Positions 14,457 to 21,979 of a stretch of 25,911 nt of DNA are shown here, piece after piece (the stretch's first letter is position 1; each line of letters begins with the position of its first letter). The stretch lies in assembly GCA_034112285.1 (NCBI GenBank), contig JAWUVP010000002.1:1-25911 (forward strand), read 5' to 3'. This DNA comes from JAWUVP01 sp034112285. GTDB lineage: Bacteria; Pseudomonadota; Gammaproteobacteria; JABDGN01. A program made the translations under genes and the position numbers. A model generated the notes under the pieces. That model ran no database searches. It worked only from the letters and a program-made list of their open reading frames with translations, and was not told where the DNA came from.

Positions 14457-14888
14457 TTAATCATTGCTCAACCATTGCTGTAAGGCAATCGCATCAAACA
14501 TAGCTTGCTCTTGTTTATTTGAGCGCGCCTCATGTGCATTCTGCCTCTTTTTGATCAACTTTTCCACTACTGCCGTTTTTTGTTTGCGCTCAACCAAGGT
14601 TAAGTGACGTTGTTCGCATAGTTTCACCATCTGTTCTAGCTCTGTTTGGCCATTAACTATGGCTTCGTCTAGACGTTTTAAAAAATGACGATAATTACCT
14701 AAGATGCCGGGGTCGTTGACAGCGCCCTGTTTGCTAAGCATGTATTGTTGGTAGTAATCATGCAAAGATTTGAGCGTGGCCTCTTTTTTTTCACAGTTTG
14801 CCTTGGTCTCATAATAAGCCTGCTCGGCAATACCTTCTTGCTGCTCATAATAGGCGCGCGCTACGATCAGCTTTTTAACATCATTCAT
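14457..14888 (-). CDS. fliJ: Flagellar export chaperone/stalk protein FliJ
   Basis: FliJ is a small coiled-coil protein that links the FliI ATPase ring to FlhA. The 143 residues are almost wholly helical and rich in Glu, Gln, Lys and Arg, with the family's typical YYEQQEGIAEQAYYE start and ERKQKTAVVEKLIKKRQN C-terminal part. Sequence conservation is low in this family, so the assignment also rests on size and position after fliI. The ATG overlaps the fliI stop (ATGA). Confidence 0.88.
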   Translation of the reverse strand: MNDVKKLIVARAYYEQQEGIAEQAYYETKANCEKKEATLKSLHDYYQQYMLSKQGAVNDPGILGNYRHFLKRLDEAIVNGQTELEQMVKLCEQRHLTLVERKQKTAVVEKLIKKRQNAHEARSNKQEQAMFDAIALQQWLSND

Positions 14889-16243
14889 GTTTTACCTGCG
14901 GGGGCCAACATTTGGGTTAATTGATTGCAGCTTTCAAGGTAACTAATGGGGTCGCGAAAATTTTGCTGCATGAAGTCTAACATTTTCGGGCGCAGCTTCA
15001 CGGCGAGATCTAAATCTGGGTTGCTCCCTGCCCTGTAGGCGCCGATATTGATCAAATCAATATTGGTGTTATAGGTGGTGTAAAGATTGCGAAACAGTTT
15101 TGCCGCATCTTCTTGCTCACGTGGCACAATCTGTGTCATGACGCGGCTAATGGACGATTCAACATCCACCGCCGGGTAAACGCCTTGCTCGGCTAATTTG
15201 CGTGATAAAAAGATATGACCATCTAAAATTGAGCGGGCAGCATCGGCAATAGGGTCGTTGTGATCATCACCTTCAACCAACACAGTATAAATGGCGGTGA
15301 GTGAGCCATCGCCCTCTTCCGGATTGCCGCTGGCTTCGACCACATCTAATAACTTGCTAAACACAGAAGGTGGGTAACCTTTAGTGGTGGGTGGCTCACC
15401 AATTGATAAACCAATTTCGCGTTGTGCATGGGCAAAACGTGTTAGCGAATCAATCAGTAATAAGACATTTTTACCTTTGTCACGAAAATAAGTGGCAATC
15501 GACGTTGCCGACATAGTGGCATGTATTTTCATTAGGGCAGAGCTGCTGGCAGAAGCGGCAACCACGACGGCTTTTTTCATGCCTTCAGGGCCCAGGTTGT
15601 GTTCAATAAAATCTTTAATTTCTCGCGAGCGTTCGCCAATAAGCCCCACCACAATAACGTCAGCCTCAGTAAACTGGGTCATCATACCCAACAACACGCT
15701 TTTACCGACGCCAGAGCCAGCAAACAGCCCCATACGCTGCCCCCTACCAATAGTAAATAAAGAGTTGATGCTACTAACACCCACATCTAATACTTCAGTT
15801 ATCGACTTACGTTTAAGAGGATTAATGGGATAACCTTTTAACGGATAATAAACACAGTTATTAATAGGGCCCTTGTTATCTAGGGGTTTTAGCTCGCCAT
15901 CCATCATGCGCCCCAGCATGTTTTCACTCACAGCAATATCACTAAACATGCCGACAGGGGTAACTTTGGTGCCGGGTAATAAACCTTGCGTGTCATCGGT
16001 GGTCATTAAAAACAAGGTTTCTTCGCTGAAGCCCACAACTTCTGCATAAAGCTTTTTGTCGGCCGTTTCAATTAAACATTTCGTACCAATGGCGGCTTTA
16101 AAACCAACGGCTTCAATCGTTAACCCTACCACGCGAATCAATTTCCCGGACACGAGTAAATCAGATTTGGTGTCAATATGTTGTAATTGACCGGTTAAGC
16201 GCTCGCCGATATTTTTTGCCAATACACCTTGCGCTGCACTCAT
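14885..16243 (-). CDS. fliI: Flagellar export ATPase FliI
   Basis: FliI is the F1-beta-like ATPase of the flagellar export apparatus at the cytoplasmic face. The 452-residue product shows Walker A AGSGVGKS (175-182), the GLIGERSREI segment, Walker B NVLLLIDSLTRFAHAQREI, then GEPPTTKGYPPSVFSKL and SILDGHIFLSRKLAEQGVYPA, all diagnostic for type III ATPases. The length is normal. It begins 1 bp after the fliH stop and overlaps fliJ by 4 nt. Confidence 0.97.
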   Translation of the reverse strand: MSAAQGVLAKNIGERLTGQLQHIDTKSDLLVSGKLIRVVGLTIEAVGFKAAIGTKCLIETADKKLYAEVVGFSEETLFLMTTDDTQGLLPGTKVTPVGMFSDIAVSENMLGRMMDGELKPLDNKGPINNCVYYPLKGYPINPLKRKSITEVLDVGVSSINSLFTIGRGQRMGLFAGSGVGKSVLLGMMTQFTEADVIVVGLIGERSREIKDFIEHNLGPEGMKKAVVVAASASSSALMKIHATMSATSIATYFRDKGKNVLLLIDSLTRFAHAQREIGLSIGEPPTTKGYPPSVFSKLLDVVEASGNPEEGDGSLTAIYTVLVEGDDHNDPIADAARSILDGHIFLSRKLAEQGVYPAVDVESSISRVMTQIVPREQEDAAKLFRNLYTTYNTNIDLINIGAYRAGSNPDLDLAVKLRPKMLDFMQQNFRDPISYLESCNQLTQMLAPAGKT

Positions 16244-16244
16244 A

Positions 16245-16898
16245 TCAATATTCTCTGTCGATAAGGTTATTAATTCGCGTGTCTAAATCTAAATTGATAT
16301 GTGAGGCTTTACTGTAAATTTGCACATCACCTTGGGATAAAGCGTCATCACTTAACACTTGGCAGTTTTCGCGGGTAAACTTTTCGCTTAAAGAAGCATG
16401 ATCGGCCGAGCTGGTTTTTATGGTTAAATCATTTTTTTGATCTTCAATTAAGCCTAGTGCATCCTTCACAATACGATGAATAGTCTCAGTATTGAGTGAA
16501 ATTTCATGGTGGGCTAAACGCTTAACCACTTTTTTTACCAGCTTTACCAGTTGCTGCTCTACATCATCGCCTAAATGATGCATGGGAGCACTGAGTTGCT
16601 GCAATAAATTATCCGCCATGGCAAACTTGCTTTGCCATTCTGCTATCAGCTGCGCTTCTAGCTGCTGCTTTTCTTCTTGCAACTGTTGCATCATTGAATT
16701 TATGCCATCTTGATAGCCTTTTTGATACATTTGCCCTTTATCACCTGACGCATCAGTCTCTTGAGTGGGCTGCATTGGCACAACAGTAGCGTCACCTATA
16801 ATAGGGCCGCTGGGCGCTAAAGGTTTAGAGCCCGCTAACACGGGAATGCTCCAAGTGCGAATATTGCTTTGATCTTTAGGCGAAAATAATTTACTCAT
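16245..16898 (-). CDS. fliH: Flagellar export ATPase regulator FliH
   Basis: FliH binds FliI and ties it to the C ring. The 217-residue protein has a Pro-rich N-terminus, a GYQDGINSMMQQLQEEKQQL segment matching the family's G-rich-plus-coil region, a conserved middle VEQQLVKLVKKVVKRLAHHEI, and a C-terminal domain ending QGDVQIYSKASHINLDLDTRI. An AGGAAGG ribosome site precedes the ATG; it may sit in a weak TATA/TATA hairpin. It lies 12 bp after fliG. Confidence 0.92.
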   Translation of the reverse strand: MSKLFSPKDQSNIRTWSIPVLAGSKPLAPSGPIIGDATVVPMQPTQETDASGDKGQMYQKGYQDGINSMMQQLQEEKQQLEAQLIAEWQSKFAMADNLLQQLSAPMHHLGDDVEQQLVKLVKKVVKRLAHHEISLNTETIHRIVKDALGLIEDQKNDLTIKTSSADHASLSEKFTRENCQVLSDDALSQGDVQIYSKASHINLDLDTRINNLIDREY

Positions 16899-16910
16899 GT
16901 ATATGCCTTC

Positions 16911-17915
16911 CTATAATATCATCGCGTCGCCGCCGCCCGCTTTACCGAGCATGATCTTACCTTCATCGGCAAGACCTTTGGCGACCGCCATAACTTTTTT
17001 CTGTGCGTCTTGCACTTCGGATAATTTTACCGGGCCTTTGTTTTCTAATTCATCTTTAAGCATGTCGGCAGCACGAGATGACATGTTGCGGAAAAAAGCA
17101 TCTTGCACCGAAAGGTCTTGACCCTTAAGCGCAAACACTAATTCGTCATTATCAACCTCTTTAAGCACAGTTTGTAAGCTACGGTCATCGAGTTGAACTA
17201 AGCTTTCAAATGGCAACATCCGATCTTTGACTTGATTAACAAAATCACCTTGATCTTTTTCAAGTTTACCCATAATTTTGTTTTCAGTATCCGTATCTAA
17301 ATGATTCAAGATATTGGCAATACCTTGCACGCCGCCCAATGATAAATTTCGGAACACTTCGGTTTCCACCATACGCTCTTCGTACAGTTTAGAAATTTCT
17401 TCTAGAGCCACCGACGAGACTGATTGCATTTTAGACATACGAATCAGCACATCTCGATGCATAGATTCGGGTATGCCGCTTAAAATTTCAGCAGCCTTTT
17501 CACCTTCAACATAATTTAAAACAAAGGCAATCACTTGCGGATGTTCATCTTTTAAAAACTCGTTGATAATCCAAGTAGATTGCCAGTTTAATAAATCTAA
17601 ACCTTTAGCTTTTTCATCTAATTCTGCCTTATCTATCAGCATATTGGCTTTGTTAGAACCCACAGCACTAATTAACGTATCACGAATATATTGTGGTGAG
17701 GCACCAATGCTGGCGCTAGTGTTAGATTCACCAAAAAATTTATTTAACGAGCGAATCACATCAACATGATTTAAATTTTCCAATTTATTCATGCTAGGAA
17801 TCAATTTCTCGACTTCTTTTTTTGATAAATGTTTTAGAACTTCAGCCGCTTGTTGTTCACCCATGCTGAACAACAATACCGCCGCTTGATCTAATTCTTC
17901 CATTTCATCAGCCAT
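16911..17915 (-). CDS. fliG: Flagellar motor switch protein FliG
   Basis: FliG couples stator force to the rotor and sits on FliF. The 334-residue product has the N-terminal FliF-binding domain (AAVLLFSMGEQQAAEVLKHL), the middle domain with EHPQ (124-127; FLKDEHPQVIAFVLNYV), and the C-terminal torque domain with its charged helix (LVQLDDRSLQTVLKEVDNDELVFALKG). The partners FliM and FliN are not in the window. GGAG at the end of fliF provides the ribosome site. Confidence 0.97.
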   Translation of the reverse strand: MADEMEELDQAAVLLFSMGEQQAAEVLKHLSKKEVEKLIPSMNKLENLNHVDVIRSLNKFFGESNTSASIGASPQYIRDTLISAVGSNKANMLIDKAELDEKAKGLDLLNWQSTWIINEFLKDEHPQVIAFVLNYVEGEKAAEILSGIPESMHRDVLIRMSKMQSVSSVALEEISKLYEERMVETEVFRNLSLGGVQGIANILNHLDTDTENKIMGKLEKDQGDFVNQVKDRMLPFESLVQLDDRSLQTVLKEVDNDELVFALKGQDLSVQDAFFRNMSSRAADMLKDELENKGPVKLSEVQDAQKKVMAVAKGLADEGKIMLGKAGGGDAMIL

Positions 17916-17918
17916 ACG

Positions 17919-19454
17919 TTACTCCGTTGCGACCCATTTTTTAATAATGTTAGCTATTTGTGCCGGCTGCTCTTTTGCCATCGACTTTAAAGAGTTAATT
18001 TGCTCTTCTTGTAAACGCATCATATCCGGCGTCAACTGATCAGCATTAAACCCGCCGCCTGAGCTTGGCTCTTCGTCGTTGCGACTAATTAACGATTTCA
18101 AGATTGGTCGCACTAGTAATAGCAGTATTAATAAGGCTAATATCACGGCCAAGACTTTTTTACCAATATCTAAAACCATTGGGTTTTTATAAATGGGCAC
18201 AACTTCTGGTTCGGGCATTTTTTCGGGGGCCGCAAAAGAGCTGTTAATTACCGAGACTTCATCGCCGCGTTGCTGGTCAAAACCAATCGCGCGTTTTACT
18301 AAATCTGTTATTTGCGTTAATTTTGCAGGGGGTACCGGTACCACATCAGTTTCTTTAGTCTCTTTGTTGTATTGCGCCATATTATCGACCACCACGGCTA
18401 CCGATAAGGCTTTTAATGAACCACGTGCTTTTGTGGTGTAGGTAATTGAGCGACCCAATTCATAATTTTTAACTTGTGACGAATTACCACCGGCACCACC
18501 TGCAGCACCGCCGCCGCCACCTGGGGCATTTGCACCCGCGCCTGGAGCACCACCACCGCCGCCTGCTGCGCCACCTTGTGAGCTGGTTTGCTCACTACGC
18601 ACCACTTGGTTTTCAGGATTATATTCTTCGCTGGTTTTTTCTTGTTGTGAAAAATCCATATCGGCTGCCACACGTACTTGTACCCGTCCTCTGCCAATTA
18701 AAGGCGATATCATAGATTGAATGCGTTTCTCATAATATTCTTGCACTTGTTTTTGGTAAGTAAATTGTCCTTTACTCACCGATAAAGCACCATTGCTATC
18801 AGAGGATAATAACCGACCATATTGATCGCTAACCGCAACATTGTTTGGGTTTAAATCAACAATACTCGCTGCGACTAATTGCGTAATTGAGGCAACTTGT
18901 TCGCTATCAATGTTACCGCTGGCCCCTACGTTTAATAATACTGATGCCGTGGTTTTTTCATCACCCCCAACAAAAGAAGATTTTGACGGAATGGCTAAAT
19001 GCACCCGAGCTGAATTAACACCACGAAATTGTGCAATAGTGCGACCCAATTCACTTTCTAGCGCATTACGGTAACGCGCACCTTCCATAAATTGGCTTAC
19101 CCCAATACCACTATCAATGCTGGTAATAGCGTTATCATTTTCTGGCGTCACGCCTGCTGCAGCAATTTTCATTTTTGCAGTGTAAATATCTTTTACCGGC
19201 ACCAACACGCCACCATTAGCTTCATTAAATTTATATTTAATGTTCGCTTTTTGCAATTCGTCTAATACTTTGGCGGTATCTTTTGCATCAAGATGAGCAT
19301 AAATAGGACGGTAAGTAGGCTCTTGTACCCACAACACCACCGAAATACCCAATGAGACACTCAAGGTGAGCCCCAGGATTAATGAAATTTGCTTAACAAA
19401 AGGAATTTTGCTGTAAGCATTGGTTAATGAGCGTAAACTTTCTGCCATTGCCAT
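17919..19454 (-). CDS. fliF: Flagellar MS-ring protein FliF
   Basis: FliF forms the inner-membrane MS ring on which the motor is built. The 511-residue product has transmembrane segments at about 25-43 and 432-450, the periplasmic YscJ-like region (PTYRPIYAHLDAKD to SVLLNVG), and a C-terminal cytoplasmic FliG-binding tail (PAQIANIIKKWVATE). Residues 294-323 form a run of Gly and Ala with Pro in the periplasmic loop; its codons give a locally G+C-rich stretch at 18485-18575. The opening MAMAES suggests the second Met could also serve as start. Confidence 0.96.
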   Translation of the reverse strand: MAMAESLRSLTNAYSKIPFVKQISLILGLTLSVSLGISVVLWVQEPTYRPIYAHLDAKDTAKVLDELQKANIKYKFNEANGGVLVPVKDIYTAKMKIAAAGVTPENDNAITSIDSGIGVSQFMEGARYRNALESELGRTIAQFRGVNSARVHLAIPSKSSFVGGDEKTTASVLLNVGASGNIDSEQVASITQLVAASIVDLNPNNVAVSDQYGRLLSSDSNGALSVSKGQFTYQKQVQEYYEKRIQSMISPLIGRGRVQVRVAADMDFSQQEKTSEEYNPENQVVRSEQTSSQGGAAGGGGGAPGAGANAPGGGGGAAGGAGGNSSQVKNYELGRSITYTTKARGSLKALSVAVVVDNMAQYNKETKETDVVPVPPAKLTQITDLVKRAIGFDQQRGDEVSVINSSFAAPEKMPEPEVVPIYKNPMVLDIGKKVLAVILALLILLLLVRPILKSLISRNDEEPSSGGGFNADQLTPDMMRLQEEQINSLKSMAKEQPAQIANIIKKWVATE

Positions 19455-19492
19455 ATTTTATTCTCTTCTATCCGTGATTAATAAACCGTGGG

Positions 19493-19861
19493 TTACACAG
19501 GCATATTCATAATTTCTTTATACGCATCAACTAATTTATTGCGCACCGTTAATAAAGCTTGAGTTGAAATTTCTGATTCTTTCGAGGCCAACACCACTTG
19601 GCTCATGCTGACATTTTTGTCACCCAATAAATATTGATTTTTGAGCGTTGCCGACGTTTGCTGTGCATCGTTAACTTTGTTAACGGAGGTTTTCACTTGC
19701 GATAAAATATCGTTAAAACCCGAAGTGCCATTGGTTTTTTCGGCAGCTTGATTGTTTTCGACCACGCCGGCATTACCTGACATTTGACGCATCTGATCAA
19801 TCATTTTTTGTATATCAGCGCGGCCTGCGCCCATTCCTGATGAAATGCCATCTATAGCCAT
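19493..19861 (-). CDS. fliE: Flagellar hook-basal body protein FliE
   Basis: FliE joins the MS ring to the rod. The 122-residue product has the typical disordered N-terminus and the conserved C-terminal part (FNDILSQVKTSVNKVNDAQQ; GDKNVSMSQVVLASKESEIS; LTVRNKLVDAYKEIMNMPV). It is 27 bp after the fleR-like gene, with a strong AAGGAGG ribosome site placed in a hairpin loop. It opens the structural part of the operon. Confidence 0.95.
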   Translation of the reverse strand: MAIDGISSGMGAGRADIQKMIDQMRQMSGNAGVVENNQAAEKTNGTSGFNDILSQVKTSVNKVNDAQQTSATLKNQYLLGDKNVSMSQVVLASKESEISTQALLTVRNKLVDAYKEIMNMPV

Positions 19862-19877
19862 GACAACCTCCTTGTCA
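19861..19877 (-). promoter_or_regulatory. CsrA-type hairpin over the fliE ribosome site
   Basis: On the minus strand TGACAA-GGAGG-TTGTCA is a perfect 6-bp stem with the Shine-Dalgarno GGAGG as loop, the last A being that of the ATG. It contains ACAAGGA, matching the ACARGGA CsrA core. Confidence 0.55.
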
Positions 19878-19888
19878 AAAAATTTCCC

Positions 19889-20947
19889 TTACGCGTTAAT
19901 GTATGCCGGTACCTGCATACCGATTTCGCGCATTTTAGCCAACTTATAACGCATACTGCGTGGGCTGATATTTAAACGTTTTGCCGCAACCGTGCGATTA
20001 CCGCGTGTTTCATTTAAGACATCTATAATAAATTGATATTCTTTTTGCTTTAAACTTCCTACCTCGCTGATGCTAGTTGCATTCACTGAAGCAGTGGCAG
20101 GCGCTTTTATATTACGATTAGCAATACGGGTATCAATAGCGTGGTCAAACAATAAATCTGACTCATCTAAATGATCACCGGTTTGCAAAATTAACGCACG
20201 CTGAATAACGTTATCCATCTCGCGCGTATTACCCGGCCAGCTATGCTCTATAATGCGTTGCTTAGCGGCAGCTGAAAAAGTCGGCAAAGTGCGCCCTGCT
20301 AATTGGCTGTGACGAGCCAATAAATATTGCGCCATTGGAATCACATCCAATGGGCGCTCACGCAGCGGCTGCCAGTGAATGGGGAAAACGTTGAGTCTAT
20401 AATATAAATCTTCACGAAAAGCACCGTCGGAAATTTCTTCTTTCAAATCGCGGTTAGTCGTGGCAATCACTCGAACATCTAGCGAAATGACTTTGGTGCT
20501 GCCGATGCGTTCTACTTCTTTTTCTTGTAGAACGCGCAGCAGTTTGGCTTGCAGAGAGAGAGGCATTTCGGAAATCTCGTCCAACAACAAAGTAGAACCT
20601 TGCGCTTGTTCGAATTTCCCTGGATATTCTTTGTGTGCCCCGGTAAACGCACCTTTTTCATAGCCAAATAAGCTGGCTTCAAGCATGTTTTCAGGAATGG
20701 CGGCACAATTGATGGCAACAAATGGTTTGTCGGCACGGTCTGAATTATCGTGGATATAACGGGCAATGACTTCTTTACCAACGCCGCTTTCACCACTAAT
20801 AACGACAGGAATTTGACTATCTGCTGCCAAACGTGCCAATTTCAGCACATTCTGGCTGCTTGGGTCCATTGAGACGGGGTTAACCTTACCGCTACGGGTT
20901 GGTTTTGCCTCTGTTGCCGGCGTTGTGGTCACATCCATGTTTTCCAT
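19889..20947 (-). CDS. FleR/FlrC-type sigma-54 activator lacking a receiver domain
   Basis: This AAA+ enhancer-binding protein should drive sigma-54 flagellar promoters. The 352 residues comprise a short N-terminus (1-27), the AAA+ domain with Walker A GESGVGKE (52-59), the sigma-54 contact loop GAFTGA (99-104), Walker B LLLDEI (120-125) and arginine-finger region REDLYYRLNVFPI, then a Fis-type helix-turn-helix (NRTVAAKRLNISPRSMRYKL). FleR and FlrC normally carry about 120 residues of receiver domain before this, controlled by FleS/FlrB. Both that domain and a kinase gene are absent here. GGAAGGAG precedes the ATG by 6 nt and a sigma-54 promoter lies upstream, so the start looks real. It heads the fli operon. 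Confidence 0.9.
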   Translation of the reverse strand: MENMDVTTTPATEAKPTRSGKVNPVSMDPSSQNVLKLARLAADSQIPVVISGESGVGKEVIARYIHDNSDRADKPFVAINCAAIPENMLEASLFGYEKGAFTGAHKEYPGKFEQAQGSTLLLDEISEMPLSLQAKLLRVLQEKEVERIGSTKVISLDVRVIATTNRDLKEEISDGAFREDLYYRLNVFPIHWQPLRERPLDVIPMAQYLLARHSQLAGRTLPTFSAAAKQRIIEHSWPGNTREMDNVIQRALILQTGDHLDESDLLFDHAIDTRIANRNIKAPATASVNATSISEVGSLKQKEYQFIIDVLNETRGNRTVAAKRLNISPRSMRYKLAKMREIGMQVPAYINA

Positions 20948-20972
20948 CTGTTACTCCTTCCGTGGGGCGATG

Positions 20973-20992
20973 AATACTGTTCATATAGTATT
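20973..20992 (-). promoter_or_regulatory. Hairpin at the 5' end of the fleR-like transcript
   Basis: AATACT and AGTATT pair across an 8-nt loop, at or next to the predicted sigma-54 start near 20983. It could shape the 5' end or be an operator half-site. Confidence 0.3.
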
Positions 20993-20994
20993 AT

Positions 20995-21009
20995 GCAACT
21001 TGTGTGCCA
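20995..21009 (-). promoter_or_regulatory. Sigma-54 promoter of the fleR-fliE operon
   Basis: On the minus strand TGGCACACAAGTTGC has exact -24 and -12 elements and spacing. It differs from the flgI promoter core by one base. FleQ is the expected activator by analogy with Pseudomonas. Confidence 0.9.
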
Positions 21010-21036
21010 GATTAAGGTTATGGGGAGTTAATCGAA

Positions 21037-21105
21037 TCAATAACGGCTTCCGGCTCCAGTACTTACTGAACCAGAGCACAACACTATCATAACTAATTTT
21101 TTCAT
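21037..21105 (-). CDS. Possible 22-residue membrane-type micropeptide
   Basis: An ATG at 21105 is preceded by AGGGAGC at a good distance and opens a 22-codon frame starting MKKLVMIVLC, then Ser, Gly and Thr-rich residues to a TGA. The start resembles small entericidin-like or signal-peptide micropeptides, but the lipobox is poor (V-L-C) and no family can be assigned. It lies upstream of the fleR sigma-54 promoter on the same strand. It may be a chance frame. Confidence 0.35.
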   Translation of the reverse strand: MKKLVMIVLCSGSVSTGAGSRY

Positions 21106-21214
21106 ACTATAAAGCTCCCTATTAGTAATTAAGCGTATATTAGTTTCTCCCTTCGAAAGACAGAAGATAAACAACCTCATTTTGATTAATTTATCCAATT
21201 TTCAGGTATAATAT

Positions 21215-21220
21215 CTCTCA
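21215..21220 (+). promoter_or_regulatory. -10 element for ogt
   Basis: TATAAT follows CAGG upstream of the ogt leader frame. The nearest -35-like hexamer, TTGATT, has a long 19-nt spacer, so the promoter is only moderately supported. Confidence 0.4.
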
Positions 21221-21242
21221 CATCAGCCTCTGGAGCCAAATT

Positions 21243-21317
21243 GTGACCACTCTTAGCCTAACATCTCTACCCCAATATTTATTGCCACGCTTGCACGTAG
21301 CTGGGCTTAGCACATGA
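21243..21317 (+). CDS. Possible leader peptide of ogt
   Basis: A GTG at 21243, 7 nt after CTGGAG, opens a 24-codon frame. Its TGA stop overlaps the ogt start as ATGA. No similarity is recognised. ogt itself has no clear ribosome site, so translation through this frame could be what starts ogt. It may instead be fortuitous. Confidence 0.4.
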   Translation: MTTLSLTSLPQYLLPRLHVAGLST

Positions 21318-21871
21318 GTAAATTTACCCCCCTAGAAAAAATTCCCGATAACGCCCATTATTGCCGCATGAATTCGCCCGTCGGTGAGCTCACCTTAATT
21401 GCCGATGACAAAGGCTTGCATGCTTTATTGTGGGATAACTTCTACCAACAGCCACAATGTGAAATATTATTGCACCGCTTAACACACAACCCCAATGCAC
21501 TTTGCTTGCAAGCACCTCGGCAACAATTAACAGAATATTTTTTAGGTGAACGTCAACAATTTGATTTACCGCTAGTGCTCAGCGGCACCACTTTTCAGCA
21601 GCAAACCTGGCGGCAGCTACAAACCATTCCTTACGCAAAAACCATCAGCTATGGTGAGCAGGCACTAGCACTCGGCAATAAAAATAAAGCACGCGCCGTG
21701 GGTATGGCCAATGGCATGAACCCAATTTCTATAATTATTCCTTGCCATAGGGTGATTGGCAGCACGGGTAAATTAACGGGATTTGGTGGAGGGGTAGATA
21801 GAAAGGCTTGGCTCTTGGCGTTTGAGGGTAAAACAAGCTCAAATACACCCTCTAGCACCGAATTTGCCTAA
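21314..21871 (+). CDS. ogt: Methylated-DNA--protein-cysteine methyltransferase
   Basis: This enzyme transfers the methyl group from O6-methylguanine in DNA to its own cysteine, once per molecule. The 185-residue protein has an N-terminal RNase H-like domain (NSPVGELTLIADDKGLHALLW) and the DNA-binding catalytic domain (FQQQTWRQLQTIPYAKTISYG, then KARAVGMANGMNPISIIIPC). The active site is P143-C144-H145-R146-V147-I148, and the following TGKLTGFGGGVDRKAWLL is typical. No Ada-type activator domain is present, so it is the Ogt type. It is unrelated to the flagellar genes and probably stands alone. Confidence 0.94.
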   Translation: MSKFTPLEKIPDNAHYCRMNSPVGELTLIADDKGLHALLWDNFYQQPQCEILLHRLTHNPNALCLQAPRQQLTEYFLGERQQFDLPLVLSGTTFQQQTWRQLQTIPYAKTISYGEQALALGNKNKARAVGMANGMNPISIIIPCHRVIGSTGKLTGFGGGVDRKAWLLAFEGKTSSNTPSSTEFA

Positions 21872-21873
21872 TA

Positions 21874-21909
21874 CAAGCGCGCACGCCCTGAGCCTGCTTG
21901 AATTATTTT
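21874..21909 (+). terminator. Weak terminator-like hairpin after ogt
   Basis: CAAGC (21874-21878) can pair with GCTTG (21896-21900) around a G+C-rich interior, followed by AATTATTTTT. The stem is short and the interior pairing poor. Confidence 0.25.
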
Positions 21910-21979
21910 TGCCTAGTTAATAATATATTAATATTCATCGCGTAGTATCCATTACAAAATAAATAACAATAATAATAAA

